Below, in pieces: positions 1 to 7,134 of a stretch of 8,977 nt of DNA. The notes under the pieces are model-generated. The model worked only from the letters and a program-made list of their open reading frames with translations. It did not search any database and was not told the origin of the DNA. The position numbers and the translations under genes are program-made. Source of the stretch: Gammaproteobacteria bacterium (GTDB lineage: Bacteria > Pseudomonadota > Gammaproteobacteria > Arenicellales > Poriferihabitantaceae); NCBI GenBank assembly GCA_009839585.1, contig VXPI01000291.1, positions 1-8,977 of the forward strand, in the 5' to 3' direction. Positions within the stretch are counted from its first letter, which is position 1. Each line of letters opens with the position of its first letter.

Positions 1-1
1 G

Positions 2-97
2 GATGAGTCTGCATCACCGGCTGTGGGGTACTATAAGCTTCATATCCAGCAACAACAGGATATTGTCAATAGAGCCCTGTCTCTTGAAGAACTCTAG
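2..97 (+). CDS. sucA: 2-oxoglutarate dehydrogenase E1 component, C-terminal end (partial)
   Basis: The first 31 codons of the window are the end of an open frame that enters from the left and stops at TAG 95-97. It reads DESASPAVGYYKLH, then IQQQQDIVNRALSLEEL. This matches the C-terminus of gammaproteobacterial SucA, where a SASPAVGY motif is followed by a glutamine-rich helix and a short acidic tail. E1 is the thiamine-diphosphate-dependent decarboxylase that passes the succinyl group to the lipoyl arm of E2. The catalytic domains lie outside the window, so nothing can be said about their integrity. The E2 gene follows 56 bases later on the same strand, which supports the assignment and suggests co-transcription. 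Confidence 0.92.
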   Translation, partial: DESASPAVGYYKLHIQQQQDIVNRALSLEEL

Positions 98-153
98 TTC
101 TCGGTATTTGAACATAAATGCATTCAGTAACTTAATTTCATGAGATATCCAGC

Positions 154-1398
154 ATGATTGAAATCAAAGTACCCATTTTGCCCGAATCGGTATCGGACGC
201 ACTGTTGCTTGATTGGCATAAGTCAGCCGGCGAGCCAGTAATGCGTGATGAAATCCTGGTTGAGGTAGAGACCGACAAGATAGTTCTGGAGGTGCCAGCG
301 CCTGAAGATGGTGTGCTCACGGAAATCGTTGAGCAAGCGGGGACCACAGTCAATGCTGAACAGGTACTTGCAAAGCTCACTCCAGGCTCTGTAGAACCCG
401 AAGCCACTGGAAGTAAAGCAGCTGAAGCGTCCTCATCAGGCGATGAATCCGCTGGCGCTGATGACGTTCGTCTGAGCCCGGCTGCCAGGCGCGTCATTGA
501 TGAACAGGGTCTGGATGCCGCCAAAATATCTGGTACCGGGAAACACGGCCTGATTACAAAACAGGATGCCATCGAGTATTCATCGGCCAGCGACAAACAG
601 GCAGCGAGCGATACTGGGGCGAAGACGTCATCATCTGGAACTTCGGCACTGACAAGCACATCTCAGACGTCGAATCAGCAACCTGTACCCCAGGGTACCA
701 GAGAGGAAGTTCGAGAACCGATGAGTCGACTGCGTCAGACCATCGCCAACCGTCTGATTCAATCACAACAAGGTGCTGCATTACTGACAACGTTCAATGA
801 AGTTGATATGAAAGCGGTAATGGAGTTGAGGTCCAAATACAAGGATCAGTTTGAGAAAGAGCACGGAATAAGACTTGGTTTCATGTCATTTTTTGTCCGA
901 GCGAGCGTGGTTGCCCTGAAACGCTTTCCACTGGTCAATGCCTATATCGACGGGACCGACATCGTCCGTCATCTCTATCAGGATATTGGTATTGCAGTCG
1001 CATCACCGCGTGGCCTTGTGGTGCCGGTTCTTCGAAACTGCGAATCCATGAGCAATGCAGATATCGAAAAACAGATTAATGATTTGGGGGTGCGGGCCCG
1101 TGATGGAAAAATAACCATGGACGAATTGGCGGGCGGGACATTCACGATTACCAATGGCGGGGTTTTCGGCTCATTACTGTCGACACCGATCGTCAATCCT
1201 CCACAGAGTGCCATACTGGGCATGCATAAAATCCAGGAAAGACCGATGGTTATGAATGGCGAGGTTCAGGCTCGACCGATGATGTATCTGGCATTGTCCT
1301 ACGATCACCGGATTGTTGATGGAAAGGAAGCTGTTCAGTTCCTGGTCACGATCAAGGACATGATCGAAGACCCAGCAAGGCTGCTTCTCGATTGTTGA
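154..1398 (+). CDS. sucB: Dihydrolipoyllysine-residue succinyltransferase (E2 of 2-oxoglutarate dehydrogenase)
   Basis: This 414-residue protein is close to the family's usual length of about 400. It transfers the succinyl group from E1 to CoA and forms the core of the cytoplasmic complex. Domains in order: a lipoyl domain (about 1-77) with [12 protein letters not shown], lipoyl lysine K42; a peripheral-subunit-binding domain (about 105-142, RLSPAARR to GLITKQDAI); a Ser/Thr/Gln/Ala-rich flexible linker (about 143-185); and the catalytic domain (about 186-414). The catalytic domain carries [11 protein letters not shown] and the active-site motif DHRIVDG (H385, D389). These motifs follow the succinyltransferase rather than the pyruvate E2 pattern, and there is a single lipoyl domain. 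The ATG at 154 gives an N-terminus ([13 protein letters not shown]) that starts directly with the first lipoyl strand. The Shine-Dalgarno is weak (GAGA at 142-145). The lpd gene follows after 15 bases. Confidence 0.97.
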   Translation: MIEIKVPILPESVSDALLLDWHKSAGEPVMRDEILVEVETDKIVLEVPAPEDGVLTEIVEQAGTTVNAEQVLAKLTPGSVEPEATGSKAAEASSSGDESAGADDVRLSPAARRVIDEQGLDAAKISGTGKHGLITKQDAIEYSSASDKQAASDTGAKTSSSGTSALTSTSQTSNQQPVPQGTREEVREPMSRLRQTIANRLIQSQQGAALLTTFNEVDMKAVMELRSKYKDQFEKEHGIRLGFMSFFVRASVVALKRFPLVNAYIDGTDIVRHLYQDIGIAVASPRGLVVPVLRNCESMSNADIEKQINDLGVRARDGKITMDELAGGTFTITNGGVFGSLLSTPIVNPPQSAILGMHKIQERPMVMNGEVQARPMMYLALSYDHRIVDGKEAVQFLVTIKDMIEDPARLLLDC

Positions 1399-1413
1399 TC
1401 CTCAAACGAAATT

Positions 1414-2841
1414 ATGACAGACAGTTTTGACGTTCTGGTAATCGGCGCTGGCCCCGGCGGATATGTGGCAGCAATTCGCTGTGCACAGCTGGGTTTGAAT
1501 ACTGCGTGTATTGACAACCAGATCAACCACAAGGGAGAACCTGCCTTGGGTGGCACCTGCCTCAATGTCGGATGTATTCCATCCAAGGCGTTGCTGGAAT
1601 CAACGGAGCAGTACCATAAATTGATTCATTCTTTTCCGGCTCATGGCATCAAGACCACCAAGGCATCCGTTGATGTCCCGACCATGCAAACAAGAAAGGA
1701 GTCAATTGTTGAAGGGTTGACATCCGGTATTGCACAACTATTCAAGGCCAACAACGTCACCTCTATTCATGGTTTTGGCCGGTTGACGATGGACAATACC
1801 GTAAACGTGCTCGATCAAGCCGGGAAAATTACCCGAACGCTACTGGCCCGGCACATTATTCTTGCGCCGGGGTCAATGCCATCTCATCTGCCGAATATCC
1901 CCTTTGACCATGAATTTGTCGTGGACTCTACCGGTGCACTGAATTTCGAGAAAGTGCCAAAAAGACTGGGAATAATCGGCGCCGGGGTAATTGGACTCGA
2001 ACTCGGCAGTGTCTGGAATCGACTCGGTTCCGAGGTCACCTTGCTGGAAGCATTGGATGATTTTCTTGCTCTTGCTGATCATCAGGTCGCTGCAGAGGCA
2101 AAACGACAATTTATAAAACAGGGCATGAGTATCCGCCTGGGAGCAAAGGTCAATAAAGTATCCAAATCCAGATCCGGGTTGACTGTGCATTACGTCGAAA
2201 AGGGAAAAGAGTCATCCATTGACGTCGACAGAGTGGTCGTTGCGATTGGCCGACGGCCTGCTACGGAAGGAGTCATGTCCGCGGACAGTGGGGTCAGTGT
2301 TGATGATCGAGGATTCATACTGGTTGATGATGAATGTCGAACCAATATTCCAAATGTCTGGGCGGTTGGAGATGCAGTGCGAGGTCCCATGCTTGCGCAT
2401 AAAAGTTCAGAAGAGGGCATGGCAGTCGCAGAACGAATAGCCGGAGGAAAGCCACATGTAGACCTTAACGTCGTTCCGTGGGTAATCTACACGTCGCCCG
2501 AGATCGCCTGGGTTGGTTTGACAGAAAAACAGTTGAAGGAAACGGGGAATGATATTCGGGTTGGAACTTTTCCTTTTGCCGCTACGGGTCGTGCCAGAGC
2601 GATGGAAGATCCAACAGGCTTTATCAAGATGATTGCCGATGCCAGGACTGATCAGTTGCTGGGTATACACATGATTGGCCCGCATGTATCCGAGTTGATC
2701 AATGAATGTGTATTGGCAATGGAGTATCGGGCTAGTTCCGAGGATTTGGCGCGAACCATTCATGCACATCCATCGTTGTCTGAAGCGATCCATGAGGCCG
2801 CATTGGCCGTCGACAAGCGGGCAATTCACAGGGTCAATTGA
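1414..2841 (+). CDS. lpdA: Dihydrolipoyl dehydrogenase (E3)
   Basis: This 475-residue FAD flavoprotein has the family's usual length. It reoxidises the dihydrolipoyl arm of E2 with NAD+. Visible motifs in order: the N-terminal FAD dinucleotide fold GAGPGGY (11-17); the redox-active disulfide GGTCLNVGCIPSK with C49 and C54; a second Rossmann motif GAGVIGLELG (189-198) for NAD; the ATG-like and FAD-binding AVGDAVRGPMLAHK (about 317-330); and the C-terminal interface motif HAHPSLSE, whose H452 and E457 form the base/acid pair. It begins 15 bases after the sucB stop and so is most likely co-transcribed. This gene may also serve other complexes such as pyruvate dehydrogenase, since many bacteria share E3; the operon position favours 2-oxoglutarate dehydrogenase. 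No obvious Shine-Dalgarno precedes the ATG, which suggests coupling to sucB translation. Confidence 0.97.
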   Translation: MTDSFDVLVIGAGPGGYVAAIRCAQLGLNTACIDNQINHKGEPALGGTCLNVGCIPSKALLESTEQYHKLIHSFPAHGIKTTKASVDVPTMQTRKESIVEGLTSGIAQLFKANNVTSIHGFGRLTMDNTVNVLDQAGKITRTLLARHIILAPGSMPSHLPNIPFDHEFVVDSTGALNFEKVPKRLGIIGAGVIGLELGSVWNRLGSEVTLLEALDDFLALADHQVAAEAKRQFIKQGMSIRLGAKVNKVSKSRSGLTVHYVEKGKESSIDVDRVVVAIGRRPATEGVMSADSGVSVDDRGFILVDDECRTNIPNVWAVGDAVRGPMLAHKSSEEGMAVAERIAGGKPHVDLNVVPWVIYTSPEIAWVGLTEKQLKETGNDIRVGTFPFAATGRARAMEDPTGFIKMIADARTDQLLGIHMIGPHVSELINECVLAMEYRASSEDLARTIHAHPSLSEAIHEAALAVDKRAIHRVN

Positions 2842-2864
2842 TTTATCCAATCGGTTTGCAGGAA

Positions 2865-2898
2865 AGGGCTGGTAATTCCAGCTTGAAACTCCGGCCCT
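2865..2898 (+). repeat. Nested inverted repeats downstream of lpd
   Basis: GCTGG (2868-2872) and CCAGC (2878-2882) form a 5-bp stem with a TAATT loop. It overlaps an outer AGGGC (2865-2869) and GCCCT (2894-2898) pair, so the two folds are partly exclusive. There is no run of T after either stem, so this does not qualify as a standard intrinsic terminator. It lies 23 bases after the lpd stop and could be a weak attenuator or mRNA-end structure, or chance. Confidence 0.25.
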
Positions 2899-2913
2899 GT
2901 CTATCACCATATT
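2883..2913 (+). promoter_or_regulatory. Possible weak sigma70-type promoter ahead of the sterol reductase gene
   Basis: TTGAAA at 2883-2888 matches five of six -35 consensus bases and CATATT at 2908-2913 matches four of six -10 bases, but the spacer is 19 bases, longer than optimal. If used, transcription would begin near 2920, downstream of the alternative GTG at 2917 and upstream of the preferred ATG at 2965. The 123-base gap after lpd is the largest in the + strand run, so a separate promoter here is plausible but unproven. Confidence 0.22.
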
Positions 2914-2964
2914 GTTGTGTTCGAAAGGTATGCTTATGTAAGCCATCGGGGGGATTTTTCTACC

Positions 2965-4170
2965 ATGACTGAATGGTTGGGGATTTCTCATTTCCTTGAA
3001 CTCTCCACGAGGGAGGCAATTGCCGGTTTTTTTACCCCACTTGGCGTGTTTGCGCTGGTTTTCCTACTGCAGATTATCCTGCCTGCAAGGAAGGTTCCGG
3101 GATATGTCATAGACCCCAATACTGGTCAGCCTCGCCAGTATCGTTTAAATGGGCTGTTGGTGTTTCTGGCTCTTTTGGTTATCTGGTCACTCGAATTATT
3201 TGACATACCTCGTGACTGGTTTTATCGCTCGACAATTTATGCAGTAGCGGGTGGAACGGTTTTCTCAATCATTTTCATGATTTTGGCAGTCTATACCCAG
3301 CCAAAACGCGAGGACAGCACCCCGATTATGGATTTCTGGGCAGGTCGTGTCCGTGAACTGTCCTTGTTCAACAACCGCTTTGACGTCAAAATGTACCTGT
3401 ATGTTGTAGGCGGCAGCATGCTTTCCCTGAATGCGCTATCTGCCTCGGTCTGGCATTATCAGGAATTTGGCTATGCATCAAACCCCGGAATCTTTATCTA
3501 TTCGGCATTGTTTAGCCTCTACATACTTGATTACTTTATTTTTGAGCGTGCCATGTTGTATACCTTTGACCTGATTCATGAGGGGTTGGGTTTCAAGCTG
3601 TTCTGGGGTGGACTGATTGTTTACGGGTGGATGTTCACAATGCCGCTATGGGGCATGGCCGCAATACCGCACCCCGATTTTTCCTGGCAAGAGTTCTCGA
3701 CAGCGAATGAGAAATGGAACCAGGTGCTTCTTACTGACTTTGGTTTAACACACGAACGAACTGCCTTCTGGCTATTCGGCACGGCAGGCTTGTTTGTCAT
3801 CGGCTGGGGCATCTCTCGTTTGACCAGCCTGCAGAAATACACCTTCAAACGCTGGCCTGAACGCAAGTTTTTAGGCATCATTGAACCGGAAGTAATTGAC
3901 GCAGGTGAACGAAAGATTCTCTGCAATGGGTTTTGGGGTATTGCGCGCCATTTCAGCTATATGGGCGAGATGATGCTCGCAATGGCGGTAGTGTTCATGT
4001 TTGGTCATCCGGGCAATTTATGGGCCTGGACGTATACCGTATTCATTATTTCAATGATGCTGTTTCGTCAGGCTGATGATGACAGGTACTGTGCTGAGAA
4101 ATACGGCCCTGAGAACTGGGCCAAGTACAGGAAAATGGTGAAATACCGAATCATTCCCGGTATCTATTGA
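2965..4170 (+). CDS. ERG4/ERG24-family sterol reductase homologue (integral membrane)
   Basis: This 401-residue polytopic membrane protein belongs to the sterol C14/C24(28)/C7 reductase family (ERG24, ERG4, DHCR7, lamin B receptor), whose members reduce sterol double bonds with NADPH. Visible family features are YRLNGL (59-64), FDLIHEGLGF (about 201-210), QKYTFKRWP (about 290-298, the NADPH-side loop), GFWGIARHFSYMGE (about 322-335), a CAEKYG motif (376-381) and the terminal YRIIPGIY. I count about nine hydrophobic segments (roughly 17-41, 62-79, 89-111, 143-164, 175-193, 213-233, 266-286, 335-346, 352-367); the family has about ten. I chose ATG 2965 because a purine-rich GGGGGGA lies 10 bases upstream. 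A GTG at 2917 would add 16 residues but has no ribosome site. No other sterol gene is in the window, so the substrate is unknown. Confidence 0.88.
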   Translation: MTEWLGISHFLELSTREAIAGFFTPLGVFALVFLLQIILPARKVPGYVIDPNTGQPRQYRLNGLLVFLALLVIWSLELFDIPRDWFYRSTIYAVAGGTVFSIIFMILAVYTQPKREDSTPIMDFWAGRVRELSLFNNRFDVKMYLYVVGGSMLSLNALSASVWHYQEFGYASNPGIFIYSALFSLYILDYFIFERAMLYTFDLIHEGLGFKLFWGGLIVYGWMFTMPLWGMAAIPHPDFSWQEFSTANEKWNQVLLTDFGLTHERTAFWLFGTAGLFVIGWGISRLTSLQKYTFKRWPERKFLGIIEPEVIDAGERKILCNGFWGIARHFSYMGEMMLAMAVVFMFGHPGNLWAWTYTVFIISMMLFRQADDDRYCAEKYGPENWAKYRKMVKYRIIPGIY

Positions 4171-4216
4171 TCTCCTGCTTCGGTGTTGCCCAGTTACAGG
4201 TTTGGTTCAAGGCTGC

Positions 4217-5590
4217 ATGACCATACATCGTGAAATATTCAGGGCCTACGATATTCGAGGGATAGTTGACGAGACCCTGAATACCGATAGCGTTCATTTA
4301 ATAGGTCGTGCGCTTGGTACAGAAATGCAGATGCTCGGCAGTGATACGGCGGCTATTGGTCGAGATGGCCGCAAATCCAGCCCGGATTTCGCTGAAGCAT
4401 TATGCGAAGGTCTCATATCGACTGGTTGTGATGTGATTGATATAGGCATGGTACCAACACCCACGCTCTATCATGCAGCATCTCGAATTTCGGGCGGCAC
4501 AGGTTTTCAGGTCACCGGCAGTCACAACCCATCCCAGTACAACGGCATCAAGATGATGATTAATCAGGAAACGCTTGCCGGGGAAAGGATACAAGACATA
4601 AAGAATCAGGTATTGGCCATGAATTTTTCCGACGGACAGGGGCAGTACTCAAGCATGGATGTTCGTTCTGCCTATATTGCCTCGATTCTGGAGGATATCC
4701 AACTCAAAAAAACCTTTAAGGTGGTTATCGATTGTGGCAATGGCATAGTCGGTTCCATGGCGCCGGAAGTGTTCAAGAGCATGGGGCTTGAAGTGATCGA
4801 ACTTTTTTGTGAGGTTGATGGTGATTTTCCGAATCATCATCCGGATCCAAGTGTCCCCGAAAATCTCGAGGATTTGATCAATACTGTTCGTAAATCGGGT
4901 GCTGACCTTGGGTTTGCCTTTGACGGAGATGGAGACCGTATAGGCGTTGTTTCCGCTACAGGGCAGATCATATGGCCAGACCGGCAAATGGTCTTGTTTT
5001 CGAATGCGGTTCTTGAGCAAAACCCGGGCGCCCAGATTATCTTTGATGTCAAATGTTCCCAGGTACTGGCCAGATCGATTGCCAGAGCCGGCGGAGAACC
5101 GATTATGTGGAAAACCGGTCATTCATTCATGAAGGAAAAGATCAAGGAATCCGGAGCACCTTTAGCGGGGGAGATGAGCGGGCACATTTTTTTCAATGAT
5201 CGCTGGGATGGTTTTGATGACGGGGTCTATGCAGCAGCCAGGATGTGCGAGTTGCTAAGCGAGAAAGCAGAATCCCCCTGTCAGGTTTTTGCAGCCATAC
5301 CCGATACGGTGAATACTCCTGAGTTAAAGATAAGCCTGAAAGAAGGAGAGCCTTTGGAGATCGTTGAAGCACTCGTTCAATCAGCAGTTTTTGCAAATGC
5401 CAAGGTCTCGCTCATTGATGGCATCAGGGTGGATTTTGAAGACGGGTTCGGGTTGGTGCGGGCCTCAAATACTACGCCTTCGGTAATCATGAGATTTGAA
5501 TCAACCAGCCGGCAGGCACTTGATTCAATCATTGGTCGATTCCGCACGGAATTAAAGAAAATCAGGCCGGATCTCGATATCCCATATTGA
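4217..5590 (+). CDS. algC: Phosphomannomutase/phosphoglucomutase, AlgC type
   Basis: This 457-residue member of the alpha-D-phosphohexomutase superfamily matches Pseudomonas AlgC in length and motifs. It interconverts mannose-6-P/mannose-1-P and glucose-6-P/glucose-1-P in the cytoplasm, feeding nucleotide-sugar synthesis for LPS and exopolysaccharide. Visible elements: an N-terminal IFRAYDIRGIV; the active-site phosphoserine loop TGSHNPSQYNG (S102); the Mg-binding loop DGDGDR (236-241); the sugar-recognition loop GEMSGH (318-323); and the C-terminal phosphate-binding loop RASNTTPS (415-422). All four loops are intact. The frame is open from a TTG at 4202, but I chose ATG 4217 because it puts the usual short lead before the FRAYDIRG motif. 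No strong Shine-Dalgarno is visible at either start. It lies 46 bases after the sterol reductase gene, probably in the same transcript. Dual mannose/glucose specificity is inferred from the family. Confidence 0.94.
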   Translation: MTIHREIFRAYDIRGIVDETLNTDSVHLIGRALGTEMQMLGSDTAAIGRDGRKSSPDFAEALCEGLISTGCDVIDIGMVPTPTLYHAASRISGGTGFQVTGSHNPSQYNGIKMMINQETLAGERIQDIKNQVLAMNFSDGQGQYSSMDVRSAYIASILEDIQLKKTFKVVIDCGNGIVGSMAPEVFKSMGLEVIELFCEVDGDFPNHHPDPSVPENLEDLINTVRKSGADLGFAFDGDGDRIGVVSATGQIIWPDRQMVLFSNAVLEQNPGAQIIFDVKCSQVLARSIARAGGEPIMWKTGHSFMKEKIKESGAPLAGEMSGHIFFNDRWDGFDDGVYAAARMCELLSEKAESPCQVFAAIPDTVNTPELKISLKEGEPLEIVEALVQSAVFANAKVSLIDGIRVDFEDGFGLVRASNTTPSVIMRFESTSRQALDSIIGRFRTELKKIRPDLDIPY

Positions 5591-5632
5591 CGGTATGTCC
5601 CAGTGTAGGCCGGTCATGGGCTTTCAACATGT

Positions 5633-6994
5633 TCAAGGGACGGAGCGAATCATCCGGATGACCATGTTGGATAACTCCGGCATTTCAAGTCGCGCAAGCT
5701 GCAGATGGGCCCTCATTAGATATTCTCTCGCAAAATCCGCATCCTGGTTGGATTCATAAAGTAGGCTCAAGACTCCCGGTTGTCGATAAAACATCACGCG
5801 TTCAGGGACTTGCTTCAGGTAGTTGTTGGCCAGGGACCTGAATTTCCACGCTCGGGAGGTTTCACTTTGAGTCCGGTAGTATAGATAAAGACGTTGATAG
5901 TCGCGGGCTCTTTCTACCTGTTTAAGCTGTAGCTCAAATATCGTATTTCTGCGGTTCAGATCGTTTTGGAGTTCCTCCATTTCTTCTGTATCGATGAGGG
6001 AGCCTGCATAATTCTCCAGAATGTCATTTGCCTGCCGGACTCGGCCGGATGATGCGAACATGCGTAAGGACTCAATCAAGGATGTTCGCGCCTCATCAAT
6101 CATGTCCTCGTCTGAATACAGTTCGATGAGCGAATAATAGGCGCTTGCTACGGATGCAAAGCGGTTGATGGAGTTGTTGCGCTCTATTGAGTTGAGGATA
6201 AATCCGAGAGCGATATCAGGCTTATTGTGAACGAGATACCAGCGGCCAACTTGCAAATCATCGTAGGCGCGCCCTGCAGTCATGGCGATAACACGGTTGC
6301 GTGCGTACAGATATCCAAACTGGAGATTTACATAGGCAATGCCTGGCTCGTAATTTTCACTCTGAAAGACACTCATTGATTCCTGAAGGTAGACTTCTGC
6401 GGTATGCATTTGTTGGGCTTGAATGGCCGTATGCCCCAAAATGCAGAGCAGAAGCCCGAGTCGAATCATCTGGCCTTCAGATAATGCTTCTTCTATTTCC
6501 TGATAAAGAACCCCTGTTTGTATAGCCACATTGTGGGCTTGCACTTCACTGATTCGGCTGTTGGCCCGCTCGATCAGGTGCTGGATATGGTACTGGGGAA
6601 TGTCGTATTCAATCAGGGCATCATCAATGTCATATTGAACAAGTCGCTCTGGAGGACGATGTTTGACCACAGGCGGCTCGGGTTCTGGAATATGAACAAT
6701 TTCAGCCAATGGGTTCCAGGTTTCGCTCGCAAGTAAAATGATAAAACTGGAAGAAGTGAATACAACAACACTCTCAACCGGAAAAATGGTCATTTTCCGA
6801 ACCAGAAATTTTATCAACTGGGCCAGCATGAGGCGAATGTGGTTAACCGTTATACTATCCAAGTATAGTCTATGTTCGGATTCTATGGGGGAGGCAACCA
6901 GCCCTATTCCATTGCGCTGGACAAGACTGTTTTTATCCAGAATTGCATATTTGCCTGAGCCAAGAATGACCAAGGTAGATTGCTGGATTGGCAT
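5633..6994 (-). CDS. Uncharacterised membrane-anchored or exported TPR-like helical-repeat protein
   Basis: I do not recognise a named family. The 453-codon frame has three zones. Residues 1-67 look beta-rich, with LVILGSGKYAILDKN and K/R just before the next zone. Residues 75-89 are a hydrophobic segment (SVVVFTSSSFIILLA) without a lipobox cysteine. A proline-rich stretch follows (IPEPEPPVVKHRPP, 102-115), then about 330 residues of amphipathic helices with TPR-like spacing, including ALGFILNSIE and ASAYYSLIELY, with Tyr/Leu/Ala at repeated positions. This suggests one membrane anchor or signal segment and an external scaffold domain. The start is uncertain: ATG 6994 is the only ATG after the in-frame stop at 7042-7040, ATG 6829 (residue 56) keeps the positive charges ahead of the hydrophobic segment, and ATG 6793 (residue 68) loses them. 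None has a good ribosome site. It converges on algC with a 42-base gap. Confidence 0.7.
   Translation of the reverse strand: MPIQQSTLVILGSGKYAILDKNSLVQRNGIGLVASPIESEHRLYLDSITVNHIRLMLAQLIKFLVRKMTIFPVESVVVFTSSSFIILLASETWNPLAEIVHIPEPEPPVVKHRPPERLVQYDIDDALIEYDIPQYHIQHLIERANSRISEVQAHNVAIQTGVLYQEIEEALSEGQMIRLGLLLCILGHTAIQAQQMHTAEVYLQESMSVFQSENYEPGIAYVNLQFGYLYARNRVIAMTAGRAYDDLQVGRWYLVHNKPDIALGFILNSIERNNSINRFASVASAYYSLIELYSDEDMIDEARTSLIESLRMFASSGRVRQANDILENYAGSLIDTEEMEELQNDLNRRNTIFELQLKQVERARDYQRLYLYYRTQSETSRAWKFRSLANNYLKQVPERVMFYRQPGVLSLLYESNQDADFAREYLMRAHLQLARLEMPELSNMVIRMIRSVP
6851..6867. repeat. Perfect 6-bp inverted repeat within or just upstream of the TPR-protein coding region
   Basis: TATACT (6851-6856), ATCCA, AGTATA (6862-6867): a perfect 6-bp palindrome with a 5-base centre. 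It lies 22 bases upstream of the alternative ATG at 6829 on the - strand. If that shorter start is used, this AT-rich palindrome falls in the promoter region and could be an operator or -10 element. If the longer start is used, it is coding sequence and may be chance. Confidence 0.35.
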
Positions 6995-7034
6995 TGACCA
7001 TTGATATTCCGAACCTTTACGGCAAAGTTGGTCA

Positions 7035-7053
7035 AATGCTTAATGAAAGCATT
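7035..7053. repeat. Perfect 7-bp hairpin between the methyltransferase and TPR genes
   Basis: AATGCTT (7035-7041), loop AATGA, AAGCATT (7047-7053). The stem is perfect but AT-rich, and no T run follows on the - strand, so it is at best a weak terminator for the restriction-modification transcript. It lies in the 140-base gap (6995-7134) and covers the in-frame stop (7042-7040) that bounds the TPR frame. It could also be a relic of the module's integration site. Confidence 0.4.
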
Positions 7054-7071
7054 ACCTGTGAGAAATCAGGG

Positions 7072-7091
7072 ACACAAGCAAACACAAGCAA
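7072..7091. repeat. Tandem duplication of a 10-bp unit (ACACAAGCAA x2)
   Basis: Two exact adjacent copies of ACACAAGCAA occupy 7072-7081 and 7082-7091, between the methyltransferase stop (7135) and the hairpin at 7035-7053. The tract is noncoding on the - strand. It may be slippage or a target-site-like duplication left at a module boundary; two copies are too few to call a real array. Confidence 0.5.
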
Positions 7092-7134
7092 AAACAGGGA
7101 TCGGGTAAAGCCTTGGTATTGTTTGCCTGAAACT

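Noticed and set aside
98..153. Promoter between sucA and sucB
   Set aside because: TTGAAC near 111 has no -10 better than three of six matches at proper spacing, and the genes fit one operon.
2917..2964. GTG start giving 16 extra N-terminal residues on the sterol reductase
   Set aside because: No ribosome site lies before the GTG, the added residues are charged and not family-like, and ATG 2965 has a purine-rich tract at a usable distance.
2407..2991. 194-codon - strand open frame opposite lpd
   Set aside because: It is antisense to the conserved C-terminal half of dihydrolipoyl dehydrogenase, has no recognisable domain, and is a shadow frame.
4202..4216. TTG start for the phosphohexomutase
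   Set aside because: ATG 4217 gives the usual short lead before FRAYDIRG. TTG is a rare start, and the extra five residues add nothing conserved.
5591..5632. Bidirectional terminator between convergent algC and the TPR gene
   Set aside because: Only a CCCA/TGGG 4-bp pairing with a long loop and no T run could be found in the 42-base gap, which is too weak to call.
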